64,000 nucleotides of DNA from Streptomyces sp. NBC_00414. Its GTDB lineage: Bacteria; Actinomycetota; Actinomycetes; Streptomycetales; Streptomycetaceae. Below are positions 8,767-17,800 of this stretch, one piece after another; the first letter of the stretch is position 1, and every line of letters starts with the position of its first letter. The stretch lies in NCBI RefSeq assembly GCF_036038375.1, contig NZ_CP107935.1, forward strand, positions 9,114,001-9,178,000, in the 5' to 3' direction. A program made the translations under genes and the position numbers. Below the pieces are notes generated by a model that saw nothing but the letters and a program-made list of their open reading frames with translations, ran no database searches and had not been told where the DNA came from.

Positions 8767-8834
8767 GGCGCCAGCTGGTGGGCACAGGGCGCTGGCGCCG
8801 GCCCTCGGGGCCGGGATACGCGGGCAGCGGGCAG

Positions 8835-8908
8835 CCGGGCACACGCGAACGCCGCACGGCGCGCCCCCTGATCAGGGGGCGCGCCGTGCGGCGTTCGCGT
8901 GTGCCCGG
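8835..8908. terminator. 74-bp perfect palindrome between EamA and the operon A promoter
   Basis: Two 37-bp arms meet at 8871/8872 with no loop and no mismatch (centre CCCCTGA/TCAGGGG). It lies 48 bp downstream of the EamA stop codon on the minus strand, so a terminator of operon B that insulates the operon A promoter is the simplest reading. The arm length is well beyond that needed for termination. Confidence 0.65.
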
Positions 8909-8956
8909 AGTTGCCTGGAGAGGCCGGCCGGTCCGGGTGGGCCCGAACGGACCGGG

Positions 8957-9955
8957 TCAGCAGGCCTCGCGGGCGACCACGGGCCGGGCCCGGTCGGCCC
9001 GGTCGGTCGGCTCGGTCGGGTCGGCGACGGGCGGTGCCGGAACGGCGGCAGCCGGTGCCTCGGCGGCACGGCGCGCGGGCAGCGGCAGCCTCCCCTCGGC
9101 GAGGGCGAGCGCGGCGATGACCACCGCGCCGCCCACCGGCACGTTCCAGGTGACGGACTCGCCGAGGGCCGCCGCTCCGACGATCACGGAGAACACCGGG
9201 ACCAGGTAGTTGACGCCGGAAGCCGTGGTCGGGCCGGCGTCCGCGATGAGCCGGTTCATGAGGACGAAGGCGATGCCGGTGGAGGCGCCGCCGAGTACCA
9301 GGAGGGACAGCAGCGGGCCGGCCGTCAGCTCGCCGGGCAGGTTCCAGCCGATGCTGAAGGTGGTGATGAGACCGGTGATGACCATGGCGGAGGTGAGCTG
9401 CGCCGCGGTCACGGCGAGCGCCGGGATCTTGTACGGGGAGATGAAGCGGCGGAGGTAGACGAAGCTGATCGCGTAGCTGACCGCCGCCCCGACACAGGCC
9501 AGTTGGCCGCCGATGGAACCGAAACCGTGGGTGCGCCACGGCCCGACGACGACGATCAGCCCGACGAATCCGATGACGAGACCGCTCACCTTGCGGGCCG
9601 TGGGCTTCTCCGTGCGGATGGCCAGGGCGGCGAGACCCAGGGTGACCAGGGGTGTGGCGCCCTGGATGACACCGGCGATGGTGGCGGTGGTGTGCTGCTC
9701 GCCGACGGCGAAGAGGGTGAACGGCACGACGTTGCCGAACACCGAGGCGACGGCGATGTGTCCCCAGACCTTGCGCTGCGGGAAGGAGCCCTTGGTCACG
9801 GCGAGGATCAGGGTGACGACGAGGGCGCCCACGAGGAGCCGCCCGAAGGCGAGTTGGAGGGGCGCGAAGGCGTCCAGCGACACCTTGATGAAGGCGAAGC
9901 TGCACCCCCACAGGGCGGCGAGCAGCCCGAAGCGGGCCCAGTTGACGGGATGCAT
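8957..9955 (-). CDS. EamA/DMT-family exporter
   Basis: This 332-residue integral membrane protein of the drug/metabolite transporter superfamily has about ten hydrophobic segments in two repeated halves (for example GLLAALWGCSFAFIKVSL near the start and GGASTGIAFVLMNRLIADAG in the second half). Family members export amino acids, cysteine-pathway metabolites or drugs. ATG 9955 is preceded by CAGGAGTC. The C-terminal 50 residues form a Pro/Ala/Arg-rich cytoplasmic tail. It is the last gene of operon B, 68 bp after the cupin gene, and the palindrome at 8835-8908 follows. In context it may export the cluster product or an amino-acid intermediate. Confidence 0.85.
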   Translation of the reverse strand: MHPVNWARFGLLAALWGCSFAFIKVSLDAFAPLQLAFGRLLVGALVVTLILAVTKGSFPQRKVWGHIAVASVFGNVVPFTLFAVGEQHTTATIAGVIQGATPLVTLGLAALAIRTEKPTARKVSGLVIGFVGLIVVVGPWRTHGFGSIGGQLACVGAAVSYAISFVYLRRFISPYKIPALAVTAAQLTSAMVITGLITTFSIGWNLPGELTAGPLLSLLVLGGASTGIAFVLMNRLIADAGPTTASGVNYLVPVFSVIVGAAALGESVTWNVPVGGAVVIAALALAEGRLPLPARRAAEAPAAAVPAPPVADPTEPTDRADRARPVVAREAC

Positions 9956-10023
9956 GATGACTCCTGAGAGTTGTCGAACGGAACGGGGGAGGGGGCGCAC
10001 GGGGGACGGAGGTGTACGAGGTG

Positions 10024-10491
10024 TCAGGGCTCGTCGATCTCGAACTGGTCGTACTTCTCCATGAGCGCGACCATCTCGGCCCGGGACGGTGTGTTCCCGT
10101 TGGCCAGGAGCTCCGCCAGACCCGTGAAGTAGGCCTCGCGGTTCTCCGCGGGCGTGAAGATGATCAGCATCTCGGCCGGTGCGTCGCTGTCGTTGCGGAA
10201 GCCGTGCACGGCGTTCTCGGGTACGTGGAGGAAGTCGCCGGCGTGGGCCTTGTGCCAGCCGGTGCCGTCGTGGACGGTGACCTCGCCCGAGATGACGTAG
10301 AAGGACTCGGAGATGCGGGTGTGGTAGTGCGGGGCCGCTCCGGCGGCGCCCGGCAGCATGTGGTGGTGGAAGAGGCCGAGTCGGCCGTCGGTGGTCTCGG
10401 CGAGCGCGATGTACCGGGTGGTGGTCGTCTCCCCGATCCGGACCTTGACGGCGTCCCCGAACCTCTTCAGGGTCGAGACCAGCAGCGTCAT
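10024..10491 (-). CDS. Single-domain cupin, paralogue of 18765-19232
   Basis: This 155-residue cupin has the metal motif HYHTRISESFYVISGE and a second motif with AGDFLHVPENAVHGFRN. After the barrel it carries a helical tail, REAYFTGLAELLANGN...MEKYDQFEI, that closely matches the tail of the cupin at 18765-19232 (REKYFRELGELLNSS...ARRFDQFPA). The two are therefore paralogues inside one cluster. ATG 10491 overlaps the stop of the cysteine-synthase-like gene as ATGA, implying translational coupling. The reaction is unknown; ring isomerisation, oxidation or ligand sensing are all possible. Confidence 0.85.
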   Translation of the reverse strand: MTLLVSTLKRFGDAVKVRIGETTTTRYIALAETTDGRLGLFHHHMLPGAAGAAPHYHTRISESFYVISGEVTVHDGTGWHKAHAGDFLHVPENAVHGFRNDSDAPAEMLIIFTPAENREAYFTGLAELLANGNTPSRAEMVALMEKYDQFEIDEP

Positions 10492-11465
10492 GACGGGTCC
10501 TCCCACATGCTCAGGTACCGCTCACCCGTGTCGGGCAGCACGGTGACGACGGTCTTGTCGCGGTACTCGGGGCGGGCCGCCACCAGTTGCGCGGCGTGCA
10601 CCGCGGCACCGGAGGAGACACCGACGAACAGGCCCTGCCCGGCCGCGAGTCGGCGGGCGGTGTGCAGCGCGTCCGTGTCGCTGACCGCGATCACCTCGTC
10701 GATCAGGGAGACGTCGGTCGTCGGGGCGATGAAACCGCCGTTCAGGCCGGGGATACGGTGCCGCCCGGCCTGTCCGCCCGACAGCAGCGGGGATCCCTGC
10801 GGCTCGACCGCGACGATCCGTACCCCGGAGTCGTACTCCCGCAGGTGACGGGCGATTCCGGTGAGGGTCCCGCCGGTGCCCACCGCGCAGACGAGGGTGT
10901 CGACGCGGCGTCCGGTCGAGGCGAGCGCGGCGGTGATCTCGGGGCCGGTGGTGGCGTAGTGGGCCTCGACGTTGTCCGCGTTCTCGTGCTGGCAGGGGAA
11001 CCAGGACCCCGGGGTGAGGGCGTGGATCTCCTCGGCCTTCTCGATCGCTCCCGGGTAGCCGCGGTCGGCGGGGGTCTGGACGACCTCCGCGCCGAGCGCC
11101 GCCAGCAGCCGTACCCGCTCGGTCGTCGCGTTGTCGGGCAGCACGATGACGCAGCGGTAGCCACGGGCCGCGGCCAGGGCGGCGAGCGAGATACCGGTGT
11201 TGCCCGAGGTGGCTTCGACGATCGTGCCGCCCGGCGCCAGATCGCCGCGCGCCTCGGCCGCCCTGAGCATGTACAGGGCCGCCCGGTCCTTGCTGCTGGA
11301 CATCGGGTTGGCCGCTTCCAACTTGGCCAGTATCTCGGCGCCCGGCGCCAGTCCGTCGAGCCTCAGCCGGATCAGCGGGGTGGCGCCCACCAGGTCGTCG
11401 ATGCCGTCGGCGACGGCCGGCCGGACCAGGGACGGTTGGGAGGTGTGCGGTGCGAGGGTGCGCAT
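10488..11465 (-). CDS. Cysteine synthase-like PLP enzyme (beta-substituted alanine synthase)
   Basis: This 325-residue fold-type II PLP enzyme has the PLP lysine Lys59 in NPMSSSKDRA, the substrate loop TSGNTG (86-91), the phosphate cradle GTGGT (196-200), TTGPEI, and GVSSGAAV near the C-terminus. CysK enzymes replace the acetyl group of O-acetylserine with sulfide, and cluster-borne homologues use other nucleophiles to make beta-substituted alanines. The usual NPGSSVKDR is changed to NPMSSSKDR. ATG 11465 opens the frame. It sits 137 bp after a serine acetyltransferase gene that would provide its substrate. A dedicated supply of cysteine is the alternative reading. Confidence 0.9.
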   Translation of the reverse strand: MRTLAPHTSQPSLVRPAVADGIDDLVGATPLIRLRLDGLAPGAEILAKLEAANPMSSSKDRAALYMLRAAEARGDLAPGGTIVEATSGNTGISLAALAAARGYRCVIVLPDNATTERVRLLAALGAEVVQTPADRGYPGAIEKAEEIHALTPGSWFPCQHENADNVEAHYATTGPEITAALASTGRRVDTLVCAVGTGGTLTGIARHLREYDSGVRIVAVEPQGSPLLSGGQAGRHRIPGLNGGFIAPTTDVSLIDEVIAVSDTDALHTARRLAAGQGLFVGVSSGAAVHAAQLVAARPEYRDKTVVTVLPDTGERYLSMWEDPS

Positions 11466-11602
11466 GGTGTGATTCCTTGTCAGATCTGGGCCTGCGGGCG
11501 GAAGGACCGGGCGGGCGGAAAGACCGGAGGGAGGGGGCCGGTGGCGGAGGGCGACCGGTGGCGCAGCGGGCGGGGGGAGCGAAGACGGAGGCGGGGGAGC
11601 GG

Positions 11603-12310
11603 CTACCAGGAACCGGCCGAGGCGATGCTCGCGATGGTGTCCTCGGACGGGCGGCCCGGCGTGCGCCCGGAAGCGGTGGCGGCCAGCATGCGCATCCCCT
11701 CCGGCACGTCCTTGTTGACCAGGGCCTGCGCGCCGATGACCGCGTCGTCGCCGACGGTCACCGGGCCGAGCACGGTGGCGTTGGTGCCGAGAACGACGTT
11801 GCGGCCCACCACCGGATGCCGGCGGTCGCCCTCCGGCCGCTTGTTGTCGCTCCACCAGCCGACCGCGCCGAGCGTCACCTGGTGGTAGATCGTCACGTCG
11901 TCGCCGACCGTGCACGTCTCGCCGATGACGACGGCGGCTCCGTGGTCGATGAACACCCGGCGGCCCAGCACCGCTCCGGGGTGGATCTCGACGGCGGTCA
12001 GCCGACGGGCCCAGCGGGCCAGCAGACGGGCCGTCATCCGGTGTCCACCGGTGTGCAGCCGGTGTGCGATCCGGTGCGCCCACAGAGCGGTCAGCGCGGG
12101 GTGCAGCGCGGCTTCGACCCGGCCCCGGACGGAGGGGTCGCGCTCGACGACGACCCGCAGGTCCTCCCGCATCAGACGCAGCAGACCGGTACCGGTGAGG
12201 TCGGGAGGGGTGGCCGTCGGTAAGGCCCGGGTGCCGGCCGCTTCGGTCCGCCGGAAGGGCAGGACAGCGGCCGGCTCCTTGTCGGTGGGCTCCTTGCCAG
12301 TGGCGCTCAT
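11603..12310 (-). CDS. Serine O-acetyltransferase, first gene of operon B
   Basis: This 235-residue protein of the CysE/EpsC hexapeptide-repeat family has HPGAVLGRRVFIDHGAAVVIGETCTVGDDV (residues about 108-137), with the catalytic Asp-His of FIDHG, and TLGAVGW plus a KRPEGDRRHP loop before the last repeats. It acetylates serine to O-acetylserine, the substrate of the next gene. ATG 12310 is used. Leu30 is encoded by TTA (minus-strand codon at 12221-12223), so translation should depend on the bldA tRNA. The C-terminus ends DTIASIASAGSW. A triple SARP-like repeat lies 150-180 bp upstream. Confidence 0.9.
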   Translation of the reverse strand: MSATGKEPTDKEPAAVLPFRRTEAAGTRALPTATPPDLTGTGLLRLMREDLRVVVERDPSVRGRVEAALHPALTALWAHRIAHRLHTGGHRMTARLLARWARRLTAVEIHPGAVLGRRVFIDHGAAVVIGETCTVGDDVTIYHQVTLGAVGWWSDNKRPEGDRRHPVVGRNVVLGTNATVLGPVTVGDDAVIGAQALVNKDVPEGMRMLAATASGRTPGRPSEDTIASIASAGSW

Positions 12311-12460
12311 GGGGGCTCCAGTCGGTGAGGGAAGGCGGCCGTGGACGGGTCAGGGACGGTGTGTGCGGGACGGTGCGTGGGGCACGGTCCGCTCCCGGCG
12401 AAGGGGGGAGCCCGACGGCCGCCGCTGTGGTCGAGGTCCCGAGAAGACCGTGACCCATCC

Positions 12461-12489
12461 CGTTCCCGCTCCCTTCCCGCCCCGTTCCC
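12461..12489 (-). promoter_or_regulatory. Triple heptamer repeat, candidate SARP operator for operon B
   Basis: In the minus-strand direction the heptamers are GGGGAAC, CGGGAAG and CGGGAAC with 4-bp spacers (plus-strand 12483-12489, 12472-12478, 12461-12467). The site is in the divergent intergenic region, nearer the serine acetyltransferase gene than the second site at 12528-12556. Confidence 0.6.
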
Positions 12490-12527
12490 CCCGGCCACCG
12501 GTGCGCGAGCGCGATGCCGCGGCCCGG

Positions 12528-12556
12528 CCGGGAACGTACGGGGAGGGATCCGGGAA
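12528..12556 (+). promoter_or_regulatory. Triple heptamer repeat, candidate SARP operator for the ATP-grasp gene
   Basis: On the plus strand CGGGAAC (12528-12534), GGGGAGG (12539-12545) and CGGGAAC (12550-12556) are spaced by 4 bp, in the opposite orientation to the site at 12461-12489. Each of the two divergent promoters thus has its own correctly oriented set. The rest of 12311-12769 holds no gene; a short inverted repeat (CCGGCC, 7 bp, GGCCGG) lies near 12680. Confidence 0.6.
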
Positions 12557-12769
12557 CGGCCGCAGGGACACTCCCGTCGAGCGCCGCTCCGCGCGGGGAC
12601 GTGCGGGCATGACCGGAGCAGTCGGTCCGGCGCACTTACGCACGAGGAAGCATCCAGACATGTACGAACCATCAGTTGTCCGGCCGTTGGTTGGCCGGGG
12701 CACGTGGGACCCGGGCGAGCGAGACGACCGCCGGATCCCGCCCGCCGTCGAGGAGACGAGGAGCCAGCC

Positions 12770-13972
12770 ATGAGCGCGACGGCCGACCGCTACCGAGAGC
12801 CTCACCCCCCGGACAGCGCTCCGCAGCGACTGCTGCTGCTCTGTCCCTCGACCCGCCTCGTCCGCGAGGCCGTCGCGGCGGGATTCGCCGTACGGGTGCT
12901 CGCCGACGCGTCCCTTCCCCCGCATCCCCCGGACGACGACGTTCCCGCCGGGATACCGGTGGACCTCGTCGACCTCGCGGACGAGGCCGCGCTGTCCGAG
13001 GCGATCGAGGTCTCGGTCCGTGCCCACGGGACACAGCGGCTGCTGGCCTTCGCGGGCACGGCAGCCCTGCCCGCGGTCGCCACGACCGCGGCCCGCCTGG
13101 GCGTGACCCCCAACCCGGTCGACGCGGCCCGGCTGCTGGGCGAGCCCGCGGCCATGCGGGCACTGCTCAACGGCAGCCGGCACTCGTACGTGCCCGCGGC
13201 CCGGGCCCGTACGGCCCAGGAACTGCCCGCCGCCGTCGAGGAGATCGGCGCGCCGGTCACCGTACGCACCCTGCCGCCCTCCGCCGAGATCTCCGCCCTC
13301 TGCGACGAGCCGCCCGGTGAACGTTCCTATCTTGTGGAGCAGTACCTGGAGGGCCCCGAGTACGGGGTCGTGACCCTCACGGTCGACGGCATGCACCGGG
13401 TCGTCGGGGTCGTGGCACTGCACGGCGCCTGGCATCCGAGCAGTCACCTCTTCCCGGCGCCCCTGGGGGAGCGGGACGAGGCGGAGGCCCGCGCGATCGC
13501 GACCGAGCTGCTCGACCTCGCCGGGTACGAGTTCGGCTACGCCTACACCGTGGTCGTGCTGACGGCCGACGGCCCCCGTGTGGTGCGTTCCCGGGCCGAC
13601 TATCCGGACGAGCCACTGGCCTCCCTGATCGAGCTCGCCACCGGCTTCGGCGCCGAAGCGGAACTCGTACAGGCGCTGTCCGGGAAACCCGTGAACGTGC
13701 CGACGGCCGACGGGTACGCCGCCGTCGCGTCCTACCGGCTGCCGGTGGGGCGTCTGTTGTCGGTGTCCGGCCTGGAAGCGGTGTCCGAGCTGCCCGGTGT
13801 CCATCGGGTGCACTTCCCGTACGCGTCCGGGGACGACATCCCCGGCCACGGCGGCGGCGCGGAGGGCTACGTGCTGCTGAGCGCGGAGTCCACGCAGGAG
13901 GCCGCGGAGACGGTCGCGTCGGCGGGACGGCTGCTGCGCGCGGAGGTGAGCCGGCGGCCCGACCACATCTGA
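12770..13972 (+). CDS. ATP-grasp ligase
   Basis: This 400-residue protein has an ATP-grasp arrangement: an N-terminal Rossmann-like domain (LLLLCPSTRLVREAV), a central ATP-binding domain with YLVEQYLEGPEYGVVTLTVDG, and a C-terminal segment with FGYAYTVVVLTADGPRVV. Members join a carboxylate to an amine through an acylphosphate. The metal-binding region is not fully canonical, so substrate and activity are uncertain. ATG 12770 has GAGGAGCC just upstream. It is transcribed alone, divergently from operon B, and ends in the hairpin at 14024-14056. In context it could couple an amino acid to the ring component. Confidence 0.82.
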   Translation: MSATADRYREPHPPDSAPQRLLLLCPSTRLVREAVAAGFAVRVLADASLPPHPPDDDVPAGIPVDLVDLADEAALSEAIEVSVRAHGTQRLLAFAGTAALPAVATTAARLGVTPNPVDAARLLGEPAAMRALLNGSRHSYVPAARARTAQELPAAVEEIGAPVTVRTLPPSAEISALCDEPPGERSYLVEQYLEGPEYGVVTLTVDGMHRVVGVVALHGAWHPSSHLFPAPLGERDEAEARAIATELLDLAGYEFGYAYTVVVLTADGPRVVRSRADYPDEPLASLIELATGFGAEAELVQALSGKPVNVPTADGYAAVASYRLPVGRLLSVSGLEAVSELPGVHRVHFPYASGDDIPGHGGGAEGYVLLSAESTQEAAETVASAGRLLRAEVSRRPDHI

Positions 13973-14023
13973 GGCCCGGCACGCGGCAGTCGTACGCCGC
14001 TGTCGTAGGCCGTCGCAGTACGC

Positions 14024-14056
14024 CGCCCGCACGGCCCGCGAGGGGTCGTGCGGGCG
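14024..14056 (+). terminator. Hairpin terminator after the ATP-grasp gene
   Basis: A 10-bp perfect stem (CGCCCGCACG at 14024-14033 with its complement at 14047-14056) and a 13-base loop follow the stop codon by about 50 bp. Confidence 0.6.
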
Positions 14057-14124
14057 GTCGTCGTTGGCGTGCGCGGGCAGTACCGACGGGGTTCCCGGGT
14101 GCTTCCCCGCCGCACCCGCAGGGC

Positions 14125-14153
14125 CGGTAACGGAAGCGGAACGGGCCGGGAGC
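14125..14153 (+). promoter_or_regulatory. Triple heptamer repeat upstream of the DEGPN-repeat gene
   Basis: CGGTAAC (14125-14131), GCGGAAC (14136-14142) and CGGGAGC (14147-14153) are spaced by 4 bp and lie 61-89 bp before the start codon. They match the heptamers found at the other cluster promoters less exactly but keep the same 11-bp phase. The match suggests that the downstream gene belongs to the same regulon. Confidence 0.45.
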
Positions 14154-14213
14154 GCCCGGCGCGACCTTTCTTTCTGTCAGCACCGCAGATCGCGACGACA
14201 GAAGGCGGACATC

Positions 14214-14720
14214 ATGATCCTCAAGGGCTTCGCAACCTCGGCCGGTCTCTTCGCTTCCGCGGCGGTCACCCTGGCTCTCGGAGCCGGCATCGCCGCCGGG
14301 ACGGCCGCCGCGAGCCCCGCCTCGGACGAGGGCCCGAACTTCGTCTCCAGCTTCTCCCTCGCCTGGGACACCGCCTCGGACAAGGGCCCGAACGCCATCA
14401 CGACCGGCATCGAGGGCGACGAGGGCCCGAACGCCGTGACGGCCGGTGTGGAGGGTGATGAGGGTCCGAACGTGGTCGCGGTCGGTGCTGACGGCGACGA
14501 GGGCCCGAACGTCGTCACGACCGGCATCGAGGGCGATGAGGGTCCCAACGCCGTGACGGCCGGTGTGGAGGGTGATGAGGGCCCCAACGTGGTCGCGGTC
14601 GGCGCTGACGGCGACGAAGGCCCGAATGCCGTCACCGCCGGTGTGGAGGGCGACGAGGGCCCCAACGCCGTCACCGCCGGTGTGAACGGTGACGAGGGCC
14701 CCAACTTCCTTGCCGTCTGA
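14214..14720 (+). CDS. Secreted protein of 13-residue DEGPN tandem repeats
   Basis: This 168-residue protein starts at ATG 14214 with a signal-like N-terminus (MILKGFATSAGLF..., hydrophobic stretch, AAGTAAASPAS), so it is probably exported. The mature part is almost wholly repeats of the form DEGPNxVxxGxxG: seven consecutive 13-residue units, flanked by degenerate SDEGPNF, SDKGPN and a final DEGPNFLAV. Variable positions alternate between AVTAGVE, VVAVGAD and VVTTGIE, so the DNA repeats every 39 bp and some units form a three-unit higher-order pattern. It is acidic and has no cysteine. I recognise no family. A SARP-like triple repeat precedes it and a perfect hairpin ends it. Possibilities include a calcium-binding or surface beta-solenoid protein; none is supported directly. 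Confidence 0.8.
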   Translation: MILKGFATSAGLFASAAVTLALGAGIAAGTAAASPASDEGPNFVSSFSLAWDTASDKGPNAITTGIEGDEGPNAVTAGVEGDEGPNVVAVGADGDEGPNVVTTGIEGDEGPNAVTAGVEGDEGPNVVAVGADGDEGPNAVTAGVEGDEGPNAVTAGVNGDEGPNFLAV

Positions 14721-14791
14721 GCCGTCTGAGCCGCTTGAAGGCTCGGTCCCCGGACGTCGCGTCCGCTCCGCTCCGCCCGCTGAACCTCGCT

Positions 14792-14838
14792 CCACATGCC
14801 GATGCCCGCCGTGACGAACGGCGGGCATCGGCATGTGG
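14792..14838. terminator. Bidirectional hairpin terminator
   Basis: A perfect 21-bp stem (14792-14812 with 14818-14838) and a 5-base loop separate the convergent DEGPN-repeat gene and the SARP regulator gene, and could stop transcription from both sides. Confidence 0.85.
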
Positions 14839-14858
14839 AGCTTCACTCGGCGGGCGAG

Positions 14859-17800
14859 TCAGTCCGCCCGGCGGAAGCGCCCAGGGATCCCCATCGCACG
14901 GAAGGCCTCCTCGGCGGCAGCCCCCCGCTCGGCCGCCCCCTCGGCGTCACCCAGCGCCGCCAGGGCCCGGGCGATGCCGTCCAGGGCGTAGGCCTCCTCC
15001 ACCCGGTGGCCCAGCCGGGCCGCGGAGGCGTGGGCCTGCCGGTGCAGCCCCAGCGCCCGCTCGTCGTCGCCGTCCCGGTGGAAGAACCGCCCCGCGGTGT
15101 TCCACACGGTGACCTCCCGTACGGGCGCGTCCTCCAGCCCCTTGGTGGCGAGGGCCTCCTCCACCCAGGGCAGCACCAGTTGCCGCCGCCCGAGCCGGCC
15201 CTCGGCCTCCGCGGAGAGGACGAGCTGCAGCGCCCGGTCGGCCGGAGCCAGCGAACCGGGGGCCCGCTCGCGGGCGGCCGCGAGCGTGCGGGCCGCAGTC
15301 TCCACGTCACCCATGGCCAACTGGACCTGCGCCAGATCGCTCAGCCCCACGAGTTCCTTCTCCGACGCCCCCAGTTTGCGGGCGAGTTCGATGGAGCGGG
15401 TCGCCGCGCTCACGGCTTCCTCGAAGCATCCGCGTTCCATGTAGACGCCGCTGACGTTCGACAGGGACTCCGACTCGGCCCGTTCGGCGCCGAGTTCACG
15501 CTTGAGGGCGATCGACTGCTCAAGGCGGGGAAGTGCCTCGTCGAAGCGGCCGGTGGTGGCCAGCAGCAGGCCCAGCACGCCGGTGTCCTTGGCCTGGCCG
15601 CGCCGGTCGCCCAGTTCCACCGCGAGTTGATGCGCCTCGACCGCCGCCGCTATGCCGTCCTCGAACCTGCCGCGCTTCCAGCAGGCGACCGCCAGGTTGG
15701 ACAGACTCAGCCGCAGGAGGTCGGCCTCGTCCAGACGGCGGGCCGCGGCGAGCGCGGTGCGGCACAGCGCCAGGAAGTCGTCGAGCCGGCCCCGGAGATC
15801 GAGGTGGAAGACGACGTTCGCCGCGAGCAGGGCGACCTCGCGGTCCAGGCCCCGGCGGAAGGCCAGGGTGATCGCCGCGAGAAGACTGTCCTGTTCGCGC
15901 TCGAACCAGTCGCGGGCGGCCTCCGGCGTGCTCAGCGGGGCCAGTTCGGGCTGGAACGAGGGCGTCGGGCGGGCCATCCGCACCCTGCCGGGGAAGAGCA
16001 GGTCACAGGCGGCGTCCGAGGCGGTGAGCGAGAACTCCAGCAGTCGGCGTACCGCGCCCGCGGCCTCCTCGGAGAACTCGCCGGTGCCGCCGGTACTGCG
16101 GGTCCGCGACAGCATGAGGGCGAAGCTGCGCACCAGGTCGTGGAACGCGTAGCGGCCCGGCTCGTGCTGCTGCACGAGGTGCATGTCGAGGAGGTACTCC
16201 AGGACGTCCTCGGCGTCCCTGACGCCCAGGTCGAGCAGGGCCGCCGCCGTGTAGACGTCGAGATCGGCGCCCGGGTACTGGCCGAGCAGCCGGAAGGACT
16301 TGCGGTAGTCGGCGGCCAGTCCCTCGTACGACAGCCGCAGGGTGACCTCCACGCTGCGCTCGCCCGCGCTGAGTTCGGCGAGGCGGTGGGTGTCGTCGCG
16401 GAGCCGGTCCACGAGGTAGCGCACGGTCCAGCGGGGTCGTTTGCGTAACCGTGCCGCGGCGATGCGCAGGGCGAGCGGCAGGTGTCCGGCGAGGTCGGCC
16501 AGGTCGGCGACGGCCTCGGCCTCGGCCTCCGCCCGGCGCTCTCCGATGATGCCGACGATCAGGGCGACACTGTCCGGCGGAGCCATCGTGCCCAGGGACA
16601 CGGAGTGCGCCGCGTCCAGGTCCACGAGCAGGGCGCGGCTGGTGATCAGGACGACGGTGCCGGTGGGCGAGGCGAGCAGCGGCTTCACCTGAGCCTCGTC
16701 GACTACGTTGTCGAGCAACAGGATCATCCTGTGCTTGGTCATGGTGGAGCGCCACAGGGTGATGCGGCCCTGCGGGTCGTCGGGGATGCGCTCGCCCGGG
16801 ACGCCGAGCATGCGCAGGAGGGCCTCGGCCGCCGCGGCCGGGGCGAGGGGTTCCTCGCCCGGGGTGTAGCCGCGCAGGTCGAGGTGGAGCTGCGCGTCGG
16901 GATACTGCTCGGCGAGACGGTGTGCGGCGCGCACGGCGAGGGAGGTCTTGCCGCTGCCTCCCATGCCGTCGATGGCGATGATGAGGGGGCCGGAGCCGGT
17001 GGCGCCCTCGACGAAGCCGAGCAGCTTGTGCAGTTCCTCCTCGCGGCCGGTGAAGTCCCGCAGGTCGTAGGGCAGGGTGGAGCGGCTGCCGGTCACGGTC
17101 GGGGCCGCGGTCGGTGAGGGCGCGGCGGCGACGGTCAGCGAGGGTTCGTTGCGCAGGATGGCCTGGTGCAGCTCGCGCAGGGCGTCACCCGGCTGGATGC
17201 CGAGTTCCTCGTCGAGCAGGGCGCGGATGTTCCCGTACTCCTCCAGCGCCTCGGCCTGGCGGCCCGAGCGGTACAGGGCGAGCATGAGTTGACCGCGGAG
17301 GGTCTCGCGCAGCGGGTTGCCGCCGATGGCCTCGCGGATCCCGGCGACCAGTTCGGCGCCCTCCCCGGCCTCCAGTCTGAGGTCGAAGAGCTGCTCCACC
17401 GCGGTCATACGGCGTTCCTCCAGCGAAGCGGAGGCCGCGTCGACGACCGCGCCGCCGTTGCCGGACAGCACCGGCCCGCGCCACAGGGCGACGGCTTCGC
17501 GCAGCAGTGCCGTCGCCTCCGGGGCGAGGCCGGCGGAAGCGTGGTCGCGGGCCCGCCGCAGGGCGTCGGTGAACTGCAGCAGGTCCAGCTGTTCGGGTGT
17601 GACCGCCGCACGGTATCCGGGGCCGTCCGTCGCGATGAGGTCGCGTCCGCCGGGGATGCGCTGGCGCAGTTCGGCGACGGCCTTGCGTACCTGGTGTGCC
17701 GCGGTGGCGGGCGCGTCCTCGTCCCAGACGGCTTCGACGAGCCGGTGCACCGGCAGGACGCGCTGGGGTTCGAGGAGCAGCGTCACCAGGACCCGTTCGC

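Noticed and set aside
7449..9911. Minus-strand 820-codon open frame over the bicupin and EamA genes
   Set aside because: It crosses the palindrome, the repeat element and two genes with clear families; composition is typical of an alternate-frame shadow.
14341..14710. 39-bp repeats considered as a CRISPR array
   Set aside because: There are no unique spacers; the repeats are contiguous and in frame as a 13-residue protein repeat.
12770..14720. ATP-grasp enzyme plus repeat protein considered as a graspetide-type RiPP system
   Set aside because: The repeat protein has a Sec-type signal rather than a RiPP leader, the ATP-grasp protein does not look like the graspetide ligase group, and the two genes have separate promoters and terminators. 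Left as an untested possibility.
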